Shown: positions 1 through 8,627 of the stretch, piece after piece | How the letters are laid out: each line of letters begins with the position of its first letter | Position numbering within the stretch: the stretch's first letter is position 1 | Source of the DNA: Neobacillus driksii | GTDB lineage: Bacteria; Bacillota; Bacilli; Bacillales; Cytobacillaceae | Assembly (NCBI RefSeq): GCF_013409995.1 | Contig: NZ_JACCBX010000015.1 | Location: 18,457 to 82,456 of the forward strand | Direction of reading: 5' to 3' | Length of the DNA stretch: 64,000 bases | Program-made: the position numbers and the translations under genes | The notes under the pieces: model-generated | Databases searched by the model: none | Seen by the model: only the letters and a program-made list of their open reading frames with translations | Told to the model about the DNA's origin: nothing

Positions 1-195
1 CTAATCTTAATCCCTCGTAACGCGATTTGTCCTCAAGGCTCCTTTTTAAGGACTAATCTCAGTCCCTCGTAACACGATTTGTCCTCAAGAACCCTTATTA
101 AGGACTAATCTTAATCCCTCGTAACGCGATTAGTCCTCAAGACCCCTTATTAAGGACTAATCTCTACCATTAGATACAAGCTTTGTCCTTAATAG
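1..195. repeat. 52-bp tandem repeat array (about 3.7 units)
   Basis: The unit recurs every 52 bases (phase marks at 1, 53, 105 and 157). The last unit is degenerate and decays near 195. In the third unit AGGACTAATC is followed 17 bases later by its exact reverse complement, so that unit can form a 10-bp stem. The other units carry one or two changes in the second arm. The array lies downstream of gluconokinase and may continue beyond the window edge. I see no coding capacity in it. Confidence 0.9.
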
Positions 196-225
196 ATTTT
201 AAAATCGTCAAGCTGCAACTCTTTT

Positions 226-1698
226 TTAGAAATACTTCACCATATCTCTAGCAAGTTTTTCATAGTTTTCATAAATAGCCTTATAAACTTTACTGCTTTC
301 CTTATTAGGCAGCACTGGCTCACCCATCGGTATATTCTTTTTGATAGCTTCAAAAGAATCTACTTTACCAATGCCCACGAGAGCGGTCCAGGCTGCTCCC
401 CATGCGGCACTGTGATGGCTTTCAGATACATAAATCTCCGCTTCAAAGATGTCAGCCATCATTTGCAGCCAAAGTGGTGACCTCGCCAATCCGCCGTTTA
501 CGTAGATTTTTTCCGGCTCGCCAGCTAATCTTTCCAGTGCTTTGCCGATTTGATAGAGATTAAAGGTAATCCCTTCAAGGACCGCCCGGATAAAATGTTC
601 TTTTTTATGTGTAATTGAAACTCCATAAAAATTGCCTTTGGCACGCTGATTCCAGACCGGTGCTCTTTCCCCGTTTAAATAAGGCAGAAACAGGATACCC
701 TCAGCTCCATGAGCTACCTTCTCTGCGTCCCCTAAGAAATCTGAAAAATCCCTTTGGTCATTCAGAAGATCTTTTAACCATTGTAAGACGATACCGCCAT
801 TATTCGTCGGTCCCCCAACAATCGTTGAATCCGCCGTAAAGGAGTAACAAAAGGTTTCTTGATTTTCATCGATCTTAACCCCTTTATTGATTTGCCTAAT
901 CGCCCCGCTTGTCCCAACGGAAACCGCCACTTCTCCAGGCAAAATCGCTCCAATTCCTAAGTTGGCCAATTGCCCATCTGCTGCTCCCATTACAAAAGGC
1001 ATTTCTGGATTAATTCCCATTTCATCAGCAATACCGCTATTTAGACCCGTTAACACTTTAGTAGGGGGGACAATTTCAGAAAGCTGTTCCCTTGTAATCC
1101 CTGTCATTTCTAGTAATTCAGGCTCCCAATCCAGCGCAGCCGGATTAAAAAAACCTGTAGCAGAAGCCATTGAGTAATCAATCACCCTTTGACCAAACCA
1201 GCATTGTAGTAAATATTCCTTTATGGACATAAAATAAGCTGCTTCTTTATAAGGCTGATAGTTTGTTTCTTTCATCCACAAAAGCTTACTAAATGGTGTC
1301 ATCGGATGAATCGGTGTTCCTGTTTTCGAAAAAATACTCTTCCCAATCGTTCCTTTTATTGCTTCTGCCTGTGCAACGCTTCTTCCATCTGCCCAAATAA
1401 GTGCAGGGGAAATCGGAGTACCCTCTTCATTGACACAAAGAAGTGAATGCATGGCAGCTGAAAACCCGAGGGCAATTAACTCATCTTTATTAATGGCAGC
1501 TTGTTCAATGGCTTCCTTAATTGCCAACACTGCAGACCGTTCAATCTCAATTGGGTCTTGTTCAGACCAGCCTAGCTCTGGATAATGAAAGCTGTTCATT
1601 TTCTCATTTTCTGCTATTAGTTTACCTTTGATATCAAACACACAAGCTTTTACACTAGTGGTTCCGATATCTAGTCCCATTACGAACTCTCTTGACAT
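226..1698 (-). CDS. gntK: Gluconokinase (FGGY carbohydrate kinase)
   Basis: Phosphorylates D-gluconate with ATP to 6-phosphogluconate in the cytoplasm. The FGGY phosphate-1 motif GLDIGTTS lies at residues 8-15. The segment TGTPIHPMTPFSKLLW matches the Bacillus gluconokinase signature (TGTPIHPMAPLSK), which separates it from xylulokinase. The length of 490 aa fits the family. The open frame extends upstream to a TTG at 1719, but an AAGGAAG box lies 9 bases before the ATG at 1698, so MSREFVMG is the chosen start. It follows the larA-like/SDR/larE genes but is separated from them by a hairpin terminator. Its product feeds the 6-phosphogluconate dehydrogenase at 13.9-15.4 kb. Confidence 0.9.
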   Translation of the reverse strand: MSREFVMGLDIGTTSVKACVFDIKGKLIAENEKMNSFHYPELGWSEQDPIEIERSAVLAIKEAIEQAAINKDELIALGFSAAMHSLLCVNEEGTPISPALIWADGRSVAQAEAIKGTIGKSIFSKTGTPIHPMTPFSKLLWMKETNYQPYKEAAYFMSIKEYLLQCWFGQRVIDYSMASATGFFNPAALDWEPELLEMTGITREQLSEIVPPTKVLTGLNSGIADEMGINPEMPFVMGAADGQLANLGIGAILPGEVAVSVGTSGAIRQINKGVKIDENQETFCYSFTADSTIVGGPTNNGGIVLQWLKDLLNDQRDFSDFLGDAEKVAHGAEGILFLPYLNGERAPVWNQRAKGNFYGVSITHKKEHFIRAVLEGITFNLYQIGKALERLAGEPEKIYVNGGLARSPLWLQMMADIFEAEIYVSESHHSAAWGAAWTALVGIGKVDSFEAIKKNIPMGEPVLPNKESSKVYKAIYENYEKLARDMVKYF

Positions 1699-1743
1699 AC
1701 GTTTCATCTTCCTTTTCAACTACATGTTGTCATTATGTTAGAA

Positions 1744-1769
1744 AAGGCTTTGGAAATTTCCAAAGCCTT
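1744..1769 (-). terminator. Terminator of the larA-like/SDR/larE operon
   Basis: A perfect 13+13 base inverted repeat (AAGGCTTTGGAAA and its complement). On the minus strand it runs into a short T-rich stretch. It sits between larE and gntK, so gntK may use its own promoter or rely on read-through. Confidence 0.7.
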
Positions 1770-1778
1770 CTTCTGTTA

Positions 1779-2579
1779 TTACGCTAACACCTTGTTCATA
1801 CTGCCGCTCTGGTATCCCAGCAAATCCAAAGTTATATATTTATATCCATACTCTTGGAGCTCACGAACAATGGAATCATGATTTTCGAGAACAATTTTCA
1901 TATCATTAGGTTCTACTTCAATTCTAGCGATTTCATCATGAGTCCGGACTCTCACCTGGCGAATACGGAGACTTTTTAAATAGCTTTCAGCCCGCTCTAC
2001 CTTTGTCAGCTTTTCCTTTGTAATATATTCTCCGTAAGCAATCCTAGAAGATAAACAGGCGAAGGATGGTTTATCCCATGTGGGCAAATCAAACTGCTGT
2101 GAAAGCTCCCTAATTTCCTGTTTAAATAAATTCGCCTCTAACAGAGGACCTCGTATCCCCTTCTCCTTAGCTGCTTGCATTCCTGGTCGATGTTCATTCA
2201 TATCATCAGCAATTACCCCATAAATAACATTATGGAATCCCTTTTCTTCCATTACTGGAAGTAGGTGATCGAATAAGCTGCTTTTACAAAAGTAACAACG
2301 ATTTTTGTTATTCTCAGCATAACCAGGAATGGCTAATTCGGAGGTTTCAATGACTTGGTGCTTAACACCAATTTTTTTTGCAAGTACCCTAGCCTCTTCA
2401 AGCTCACTTGAAGGGTAGGTTTCCGAATCTGCCGTGACAGCTAAGACACGTCCTTCCCCTAATGTCTCAACCGCCGCTTTAAGTAAAAATGTACTATCTA
2501 CACCACCTGAAAATGCTACAACGACTGATCCCATGTCACGGAGAATAGACTGTAATTTATTATATTTCTCTGTTAGCAA
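1779..2579 (-). CDS. larE: LarE-type ATP-dependent sacrificial/[4Fe-4S] sulfur transferase
   Basis: LarE thiolates the nicotinate-derived precursor of the nickel-pincer nucleotide cofactor of lactate-racemase-type enzymes. The PP-loop SGGVDS lies at residues 24-29. Three cysteines are the only ones in the protein: C95 and C98 (RCYFC) and C175 (FACLSSR). C175 corresponds to the sacrificial cysteine C176 of Lactiplantibacillus LarE. Having all three matches the iron-sulfur class of LarE. The frame extends to a GTG at 2615, but GGGGAG lies 8 bases before the TTG at 2579. That start gives MLTEKYNKLQ, 266 aa, typical for the family. It is the last gene after the SDR and the LarA homologue. LarB and LarC are not in this window. 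Confidence 0.88.
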   Translation of the reverse strand: MLTEKYNKLQSILRDMGSVVVAFSGGVDSTFLLKAAVETLGEGRVLAVTADSETYPSSELEEARVLAKKIGVKHQVIETSELAIPGYAENNKNRCYFCKSSLFDHLLPVMEEKGFHNVIYGVIADDMNEHRPGMQAAKEKGIRGPLLEANLFKQEIRELSQQFDLPTWDKPSFACLSSRIAYGEYITKEKLTKVERAESYLKSLRIRQVRVRTHDEIARIEVEPNDMKIVLENHDSIVRELQEYGYKYITLDLLGYQSGSMNKVLA

Positions 2580-2656
2580 GGTCTCATCTCCCCACGTACT
2601 TTCTGTATAATCCACTATTTAACATATTAAATGGACATTAACCATATGTCCAAGAA

Positions 2657-3427
2657 TTAAATTGTCATCGCTCCAAATCCGCCGTCAACACGGATTAATG
2701 CACCTGTAACAAAGCTTGACGCTTTATCTGATGCAAGGAAAACAGTAGCACCTTGAAGTTCTTCCGCTTCTCCAAACCGTTTCATAGGGGTATGGCCCAT
2801 GATGGATTCAATTCTTTCCTTGTCTAAAATTTTACGATTTTGTTCAGCTGGGAAGAATCCTGGAATAATGGCATTTACACGTATTCCGCTAGTCGCAAAT
2901 TCACGAGCTAAGAATTGAGTTACACTATTAAGTCCGGCTTTTGAAACAGAATACGTAAATACTCTTGATAATGGTGTTGTAGAAGAGACAGATGAAATAT
3001 TAATAATACTACCTTGTCTTTCTTGTTCAATCATGCGCTTCGCAAAGATTTGACAAGTCATGACAATTCCTTTTAAGTTAATATCCATAATTTTATCGTA
3101 CTCGTCCATATCTAAATCAAAAAACGGTGTTGGGCTGTTTGTCCCTGGTGCATTCAACAAAATATCCCAGCCGCCAGACCATTGTTCAATATCCTTTGCA
3201 ACTTGGACTAAAGAATCCTTCGAGCTTACGTCTGCTGAGAATGCCTTAGCTTCTCCGCCATTTTCAACGATTTCCTTGACCACTTTTTCAGCGGTTTCTA
3301 AGTTACGGCCAACGATTGCCACTTTAGCACCGTGTTCAGCCAAGCCTTTCGCCATTGCTGAACCTAATACGCCATTTCCTCCAATTGCAACCGCGGTTTT
3401 ACCTGTTAAATCAAATAAATTTGTCAT
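2657..3427 (-). CDS. uxuB: SDR-family D-mannonate oxidoreductase / fructuronate reductase
   Basis: Classical short-chain dehydrogenase of 256 aa. The nucleotide-binding GGNGVLG lies at 16-22, and the catalytic set N117, S146, Y159, K163 (YSVSK) is intact. The segments GFFPAEQNRKIL and HTPMKRFGE with C-terminal VDGGF are typical of the mannonate-reductase SDR group used by Bacillus in glucuronate breakdown (fructuronate + NADH to mannonate). GGAG precedes the ATG by 9 bases. It lies 18 bases after the LarA homologue, in one operon with it and larE. With UxaC in the same locus, fructuronate is the likely substrate. A gluconate 5-dehydrogenase role cannot be excluded. Confidence 0.78.
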   Translation of the reverse strand: MTNLFDLTGKTAVAIGGNGVLGSAMAKGLAEHGAKVAIVGRNLETAEKVVKEIVENGGEAKAFSADVSSKDSLVQVAKDIEQWSGGWDILLNAPGTNSPTPFFDLDMDEYDKIMDINLKGIVMTCQIFAKRMIEQERQGSIINISSVSSTTPLSRVFTYSVSKAGLNSVTQFLAREFATSGIRVNAIIPGFFPAEQNRKILDKERIESIMGHTPMKRFGEAEELQGATVFLASDKASSFVTGALIRVDGGFGAMTI

Positions 3428-3445
3428 GTTTCAACTCTCCTAGTT

Positions 3446-4714
3446 TTAATATAAGTTTCCTTTTTCATCAAATGGTAGATCATAAAGCTCTGAAACTAGC
3501 TCCATATTTGGATGCTGTCTCACATGCTCAACTAACGCCTCTGATACTTCAATTTCACTTAACTCTAATGTATTTTTAATGCGGACCATTTTTACTTTTG
3601 TAAAATCTAAGATATTACTTGTCTTAACCGCCGCTTGTATCGCTTCACGATCATTTGGCAATGTAGTAGCAATTTTGGTTGGTGCTACAACAGTGGAAGT
3701 TAACCCGTTGGCATACGTTACCTCTAGGTCCATCCGGTCAACTAACCGCTTTGTTGTAAAATCAGCTGTTCCAACACCATTGGCATTTCCCTCTGTTTGA
3801 GGAGTTAATCCGAGAACAACCATTTTGTTAACATCCGGTCCGCCGTGTGCATATGGAGTTGGATATCGGCCTGTAATATTCGGATCCATCCCATCACCAG
3901 AGATATTCTTACCAATTTGATCAATGACAAGAACCTCTAATTGTTCAAAGAAAAGCTTAGGTAATAATTCTTTCGCCTTAGCCTGCAGATCTGCTTCTCT
4001 TTCAATAATTTCTTGAGGAGAAAGTACATCCACCACAGCCACTTTATCAAAAGCATTTTCAATGGTTGCCACACCAAAAAGAAATGGTTTTTTCTCCATA
4101 ATCATTTTTGCCATTGCAGGTACATTTTCTGCCATATACTTAAAGCCTAGTTGGTGACACGCCTCGGCACCCCGCTGCTTTCCTAACCCAATACTAATCA
4201 TTTTCATAATGCCGCTTTCAACCGGACCGCGGAATGCAGTATGCGGTTTAATGCGATTAATCACGACAATACCATCTGCGTTTGCCGCATATTGATCAAC
4301 ATAAACAGGTAAGCCATTTGGAAGTTCTCCGATTTTTACCACTTCCATGGAAGAACGAATTTCACAGCCAACGCTTTCTTCTGTTACACCAAGATGTGCT
4401 AGCACCTCACGCTGTCCTTCAGCTGTCGCACCGCCATGACTGCCCATACTAGGAACAATAAATGGCTTTGCACCAAGGTCTTTTAGAAATTTAACTGTCA
4501 CTGCAGTTAATTCTACTAGACGATCAAGTCCTCTGCTTCCAACAGCTAAAGCAATTTCCATTCCAGGCCGAACTGATGCCTGAATATGCTCCTGTTGCAA
4601 TTTTCCCATTAACGCTTGTTCTAAATTATCAATTTTCTTATCATCAAATTTCACTTTTACCTTTGCCATTTTTGGCACTGGTATATCTTTTAATAAGTCC
4701 TGTAGAATACCCAT
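3446..4714 (-). CDS. LarA-superfamily nickel-pincer hydroxyacid racemase/epimerase homologue
   Basis: A 422-aa DUF2088/LarA-fold protein. Conserved-looking residues are H93 (GSHGG), H158 (NRIKPHTA), K171 (SGIMKM) and H187 (GAEACH). The K171-H187 spacing of 16 equals that of the cofactor-tethering K184 and nickel ligand H200 of lactate racemase LarA. H93 and H158 fit its acid-base histidines H108 and H174. It heads an operon with a mannonate-type SDR and larE and is divergent from a ROK repressor. One described subgroup of this superfamily is a D-gluconate 2-epimerase. From context I infer interconversion of D-mannonate and D-gluconate. The substrate is unproven. Confidence 0.72.
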   Translation of the reverse strand: MGILQDLLKDIPVPKMAKVKVKFDDKKIDNLEQALMGKLQQEHIQASVRPGMEIALAVGSRGLDRLVELTAVTVKFLKDLGAKPFIVPSMGSHGGATAEGQREVLAHLGVTEESVGCEIRSSMEVVKIGELPNGLPVYVDQYAANADGIVVINRIKPHTAFRGPVESGIMKMISIGLGKQRGAEACHQLGFKYMAENVPAMAKMIMEKKPFLFGVATIENAFDKVAVVDVLSPQEIIEREADLQAKAKELLPKLFFEQLEVLVIDQIGKNISGDGMDPNITGRYPTPYAHGGPDVNKMVVLGLTPQTEGNANGVGTADFTTKRLVDRMDLEVTYANGLTSTVVAPTKIATTLPNDREAIQAAVKTSNILDFTKVKMVRIKNTLELSEIEVSEALVEHVRQHPNMELVSELYDLPFDEKGNLY

Positions 4715-4798
4715 CTTTCTGTTTCACTCCTTTTCTACCTAAGTGTTCCTCAAGGGATATTATTCCATGTATTTACTTTATCGGTTTAATAAAAATTG

Positions 4799-4812
4799 TG
4801 TAATCCCTTACA
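4799..4812 (-). promoter_or_regulatory. cre-like element upstream of the LarA homologue
   Basis: TGTAATCCCTTACA on the plus strand matches the CcpA cre consensus at 13 of 14 positions but has CC instead of the central CG. It lies 67 bases from the ROK operator centre, in what should be the 5' leader of the larA-like operon. Equivalent elements occur before the other operator-bearing genes. Confidence 0.5.
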
Positions 4813-4860
4813 AAAGGAATTAAAAATGATTTGTTTGGAAAATAATTTAAAATAGTAATT

Positions 4861-4884
4861 TAATTTGTTTACCAAACAAACTAA
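4861..4884. promoter_or_regulatory. ROK-repressor operator, larA-like/ROK1 divergent region
   Basis: Dyad TTTGTTT-ACC-AAACAAA (4864-4880, core GTTTACCAAAC at 4867-4877) with A/T-rich flanks. It resembles xylO-type operators of XylR/ROK repressors. It overlaps a TTACCA -35 (4869-4874), which lies 17 bases from a TATAAT -10 (4892-4897) of the ROK gene, suggesting autorepression as well as control of the divergent operon. Confidence 0.8.
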
Positions 4885-4982
4885 TTACCTGTATAATATC
4901 ATTATGGATTGTTTACGTCAATAAATATTCAGACCAAATTATTTATCTTTTTCACCTAGAAATTTAAAAGGAAGTGATTAAT

Positions 4983-6179
4983 ATGCTCACGGGAGATGCC
5001 TCATATATTAAAAAGATAAATCGGTCCATCATTATTAGTAAAATAATTGAACATGGGATGATATCCCGGGCAGATTTAGCGAAGATTACCGGACTAAACA
5101 AGGCTACTATTTCTGTGCAGGCAGCGGAATTATTAGCAGAAGAGTTAATTCTAGAAACCCATCAAGAACATAAAAATCTAGGGCGAAGACCTATTATGTT
5201 ATCGATTAACCAGCAAGCAGGATATTCTTTAGGAATAGACTTAGATAAGAGAGTCATAACATTCACCTTATCTGATTTGAGTGGCACAACAGTGGATACA
5301 CAGTCTATTGAAATAGAAGCATCTGATTACACCCTAATTGTAAAACTATTGGCGGAACAGATAACACATTATAAAAAAAGAAGCTCTCACGCACCCTATG
5401 GATTAATTGGAGCAGTAATTGGAATACATGGTATCGTCAATAATGACGAAAGTATCTATTTTGTCCCACATCATCGTTGGCATAATAAAAATTTAAAGGC
5501 AGATTTACAAAATGAAACCGGTATCAATATCTATATAGAAAATAACGCTAACCTGTGTTCATTTGCTGAAATCGTCTATAAACATGCTCAAAGTGAAAAC
5601 TTATTATCTGTTAGTTTGTATTCAGGAATCGGACTTGGAATTATGGTAAATAGCAAGTTACTTAAAGGCTGCGATGGTTATGCCGGCGAAATTGGGCATA
5701 TGATCATTGTCCCTGATGGTCTTCCCTGCAGATGTGGAAATTTAGGCTGTTGGGAACAATACGCTTCGGAATCGAGCTTTATAAAGCAATTATCAAAAAG
5801 ACATAATAAAGAAAATGTCACCTATGATGAAATTAATCATTGGTTTGTAAAAAAAGATCCTGTTACGAGTGAGTTAATGAAGGATTATATAAAGTTCTTA
5901 TCTTATGGACTTAACAATATTATTAACCTCTATAATCCAGAGATTTTAGTGATTAATAGTGAATTGCTCCGGTTGTATCCCAATGCTTTAGATGAAATTA
6001 AAGCACATCTAACATCTACAGTGGGGCAATATCGAAAACTACAAATTTCAGAATTTGGTAAAAATGCTTGTAGTATGGGTGCCTGTGCCTTAGCTATTAA
6101 GAACTTTTTAGAAGTGAATGAGTTAAGTTTATCCATTGATGAATCAATCCGAATGGAAAAAGAGTGTTACCCTCAGTAA
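4983..6179 (+). CDS. ROK-family transcriptional repressor 1 (XylR/NagC type)
   Basis: Sugar-sensing repressor of 398 aa. An N-terminal winged helix-turn-helix (about residues 28-50, SRADLAKITGLNKATIS) precedes a ROK sugar-binding domain with the zinc motif CRCGNLGCWEQYASE. A frame-extending GTG exists at 4974, but AAGGAAG lies 8-9 bases before the ATG at 4983. The paralogue at 17.2 kb begins identically (M-TGDASYIKKINRS), which supports this start. It is divergent from the LarA-homologue operon across an operator dyad. The inducer is unknown but is probably a hexuronate, gluconate or mannonate. Confidence 0.9.
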   Translation: MLTGDASYIKKINRSIIISKIIEHGMISRADLAKITGLNKATISVQAAELLAEELILETHQEHKNLGRRPIMLSINQQAGYSLGIDLDKRVITFTLSDLSGTTVDTQSIEIEASDYTLIVKLLAEQITHYKKRSSHAPYGLIGAVIGIHGIVNNDESIYFVPHHRWHNKNLKADLQNETGINIYIENNANLCSFAEIVYKHAQSENLLSVSLYSGIGLGIMVNSKLLKGCDGYAGEIGHMIIVPDGLPCRCGNLGCWEQYASESSFIKQLSKRHNKENVTYDEINHWFVKKDPVTSELMKDYIKFLSYGLNNIINLYNPEILVINSELLRLYPNALDEIKAHLTSTVGQYRKLQISEFGKNACSMGACALAIKNFLEVNELSLSIDESIRMEKECYPQ

Positions 6180-6195
6180 CTGAGGGTATTTTTTA
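6168..6195 (+). terminator. Terminator of ROK1
   Basis: Hairpin TACCCTCAG-TAA-CTGAGGGTA followed by TTTTTT. It overlaps the stop codon of the ROK gene. Confidence 0.9.
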
Positions 6196-6390
6196 TTGTG
6201 AATGATTTCCAAAATTGTAAAACAGTGAAAAAGGAAGAAAAACAGAGAGAAAGTAAGAAATTAGCCGGTGATACACGTTTTCATCAACATTGTTCTCGTT
6301 TTCATTGTCTTTGTTTCCGTTTTCAGCAGCGTTGTGAAAAATCTCCAATTCCTTGATAATAAGAGTATCAAATCACTGGAGGTTACATAC

Positions 6391-6489
6391 ATGAAAAAGA
6401 TACTAGTAAAAATAATTGAGAAGTTTGAACAGGGAAAATACATGCCATTTGATACACACGAACCAATCGTAACCAAGTCACGTAAATAA
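6391..6489 (+). CDS. Small hypothetical protein, 32 aa
   Basis: A basic mini-protein beginning MKKILVKIIEKF and ending VTKSRK. A full GGAGG box lies 8 bases before the ATG, and a terminator hairpin overlaps the 3' end. No family is recognised. The N-terminal half is amphipathic and could be membrane-associated. The open frame extends upstream to 6268 with no ribosome binding site, so the short form is preferred. Confidence 0.5.
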   Translation: MKKILVKIIEKFEQGKYMPFDTHEPIVTKSRK

Positions 6490-6513
6490 AATGTGAATTG
6501 GTTTTTTTATGTA
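6471..6513 (+). terminator. Terminator of the 32-aa ORF
   Basis: AACCAAGTCAC pairs with GTGAATTGGTT (one mismatch) and is followed by seven T residues. It overlaps the end of the small ORF. Confidence 0.7.
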
Positions 6514-6540
6514 AAAAAAACCCCAGCATACGCCAGGGTC
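6512..6540 (-). terminator. Terminator of the first GPH transporter
   Basis: On the minus strand CCCTGGC-GTAT-GCTGGGG is followed by eight T residues, right after the transporter stop codon. Confidence 0.8.
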
Positions 6541-6556
6541 CAAAATTTATACTCTT

Positions 6557-8032
6557 TTAAATTGCAACATTATTGTTCGTTTTCCCTTTTGCTTTCATGT
6601 CAGAAATACCAGATTGAATTTTTTCCATTTCTTTATGATCTAGTTTATAGAATTTCATTGCTGTAATGGATACCAACAAACATAGCGCTGGTAAACCGAA
6701 TGCTAGTATTAAGGTAACAACAAACAATGGTGTTGTTAATGCTTCCCCAACCTCAGGGAATTTTTCTTTGTAACCAATGAAACCAACTACTACACCTACG
6801 ATTGTTGGAGCTAAAGATGAAACGAGTTGATCAATGAATGAGAAAATCGTGCCCATCATACCTGGTACATAACGACCTGATTTATGTGTTTCATAGTCCG
6901 AAACATCGGCAATCATAGGAACAACAAGCGTTGTTGGAATACTAGCAAATCCAATTGCTAATGAATATAAGGCTAAGAATAATATAGTAGTAATTCCAAT
7001 ATTAGTTAGTGAAACCGATGCAGGATCAATAAATAAGAATAAAGCCATCAAAGCCAAGTAAGAAAGCATTCCGATCCATGCTGAAGTAACATAGGATTTC
7101 TTTAAACCTGTCTTTCTTGCAATTCCAACTACTAAGAAAGTAATCAATAATGTCGGTACTAATGTAATAAGACCAATTTTTCCGCTTAATGCGTAATCTC
7201 CTAGCAAAATACCAAACAACATAACTCCGACTACAGAATAACGAGCGATACTCGTTGCTAATTTATCAAAAGACGCCGAAAGTGAAAGTAATTGTAATTG
7301 TTTGTTTCCTTTAATAACTCCCCAATATTCACGAAGAGTAGTTTGAGTTCCTTCTTCTGCTAATCCATAGTATTCTTTCTTATCTTTTGACCAGATACCT
7401 ACGATTGCTAGTACCGCAAATACTGCTGATAGAAATAGACCATAGCCGTTTAATTCCGTAAACAAACCAAGATTAAACCCGCCATGCTTTGCTACTAGAA
7501 CAGCTGAAACCCAAATTTGTCCGCCAGTGAAAAGTGCAGCATTATAGACTCCATCAAAAATTGCATATAATGGACGTTGCTTTGGATTATTTGTTAAAAC
7601 CGTTTGCGCAGCCTTCGTAACACTTGTTTGTAATGAATAACCAATTTTATTTACGATTAACATCGCAGTAAAGAAAAGAAATTGTGTAGACTCTGGTAAA
7701 TGATGCGTTACATTATAGATTATTAGAATTGTACCTGCTGAAATGATATTACCGACAACGATCAAAGGCGTAAACTTACCAAATTTCCCCTCTGTTTTAT
7801 CGATGATATAGCCAATCGCCGGATCAATGATACCATCAAATAAGCGTGCCGCCATTAATAGCGAACTTACCACCATAACCGCTAGTCCGGCTATCCCAGT
7901 TGCATAATAAGTAACAAAACCTAATACAAATAAATGAAGATTTGATGAGGTATTATTTAAAGTAAACAAACCTATTTGCCATAATTTTGCTGTGTTATAC
8001 TGATCCCCTTTTTCTACTTTTACATTTGACAT
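6557..8032 (-). CDS. GPH-family (MFS_2) sugar/hexuronide:cation symporter 1
   Basis: A 491-aa membrane carrier with about 12 hydrophobic segments. It carries the glycoside-pentoside-hexuronide signature RLFDGIIDPAIGYIIDKT near residues 64-81 and cytoplasmic loop GKFGKFTP. GPH porters import glycosides or uronides with H+ or Na+. A purine-rich box (AAGGGGGCG) precedes the ATG. Upstream lie a cre site, a cre-like CC element and the shared ROK operator, so it belongs to the sugar-acid regulon. Only distant similarity to the tandem transporters at 18.6-21.8 kb is apparent. The substrate cannot be read from sequence. Confidence 0.85.
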   Translation of the reverse strand: MSNVKVEKGDQYNTAKLWQIGLFTLNNTSSNLHLFVLGFVTYYATGIAGLAVMVVSSLLMAARLFDGIIDPAIGYIIDKTEGKFGKFTPLIVVGNIISAGTILIIYNVTHHLPESTQFLFFTAMLIVNKIGYSLQTSVTKAAQTVLTNNPKQRPLYAIFDGVYNAALFTGGQIWVSAVLVAKHGGFNLGLFTELNGYGLFLSAVFAVLAIVGIWSKDKKEYYGLAEEGTQTTLREYWGVIKGNKQLQLLSLSASFDKLATSIARYSVVGVMLFGILLGDYALSGKIGLITLVPTLLITFLVVGIARKTGLKKSYVTSAWIGMLSYLALMALFLFIDPASVSLTNIGITTILFLALYSLAIGFASIPTTLVVPMIADVSDYETHKSGRYVPGMMGTIFSFIDQLVSSLAPTIVGVVVGFIGYKEKFPEVGEALTTPLFVVTLILAFGLPALCLLVSITAMKFYKLDHKEMEKIQSGISDMKAKGKTNNNVAI

Positions 8033-8049
8033 GATTTCGCCCCCTTGTA

Positions 8050-8063
8050 GTTAACCGCTTTCA
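8050..8063 (-). promoter_or_regulatory. cre site (CcpA) before GPH transporter 1
   Basis: TGAAAGCGGTTAAC on the minus strand matches the cre consensus at 12 of 14 positions, including the central CG. It lies 18 bases upstream of the start codon, a roadblock position. Confidence 0.6.
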
Positions 8064-8167
8064 TTATTCCTAATATTAAAAAAATTCTCTAGCCAATTAT
8101 ACCCTGTTTATAGCAACAATCATATTTCACCTAAAAATGATCCTCTTTTACTTGCCACTCCCTTCTG

Positions 8168-8181
8168 TGAAACCCCTTACA
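8168..8181 (-). promoter_or_regulatory. cre-like CC element, GPH transporter 1 leader
   Basis: TGAAACCCCTTACA (plus strand) matches cre at 13 of 14 positions with the central G replaced by C. It lies 68 bases from the operator centre. Confidence 0.45.
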
Positions 8182-8230
8182 TAAGTGAATAAAAAAATAT
8201 AATTGCCAGAAAAAACATTATTCTATTTTT

Positions 8231-8253
8231 TAATTAGTTTAATGAACTAATTA
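8231..8253. promoter_or_regulatory. ROK operator, GPH transporter 1
   Basis: Near-perfect dyad with arms TAATTAGTTT and GAACTAATTA. The core GTTTAATGAAC (8237-8247) is identical to the core before the third transporter (21997-22007). Confidence 0.78.
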
Positions 8254-8576
8254 TTATAATAAGAATAACATCTCTACTATTCATAGTCAATAAGTTTTTA
8301 ATTTTCTAAATTTTTAGTGGATAAAATGCCACTTTCCTTAAGAATATACCTAAAAGGCTATGAATATACCAAATTTCCTCGATACAAAGAAAGGCGGCGA
8401 ATTCCTACTTCATTTTCTGTCTTTTACTTTTTCACTATACTAAAACCTAACCTCATCGCTACATACTGTCATTATATTGTATCAATATACAATAATCATT
8501 CTCTAGTCCTGCTTTATAATTCTGTTTTTTTTACTCATATTGTTCACAATTGATAAAAACAACTAAAACCAATGCA

Positions 8577-8604
8577 AAAAGGCAGTGAAAATCCACTGCC
8601 TTTG
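8577..8604 (-). terminator. Terminator of the AraC/Gfo-Idh/TIM-barrel operon
   Basis: AAAGGCAGTG-loop-CCACTGCCTTT, followed by T residues on the minus strand, just after the last gene of the operon. Confidence 0.85.
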
Positions 8605-8627
8605 TCCTGATCTATCAATACAAAATA

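Larger units (their letters stand above)
8033..8627. other. Intergenic regulatory region, 595 bp
   Basis: Holds the promoter and operators of the GPH transporter (8050-8253) and the terminator of the TIM-barrel operon (8577-8604). Between them, 8260-8570 is A/T-rich. I find no gene with a ribosome binding site there; a plus-strand frame at 8317-8553 lacks coding features. Confidence 0.6.

Noticed and set aside
1..195. CRISPR array at the left edge
   Set aside because: Units are contiguous 52-bp repeats without variable spacers, and no cas genes are nearby.
8317..8553. Plus-strand ORF of 78 codons in the long intergenic region
   Set aside because: No ribosome binding site and A/T-driven composition; the region is explained by promoter elements and a terminator.
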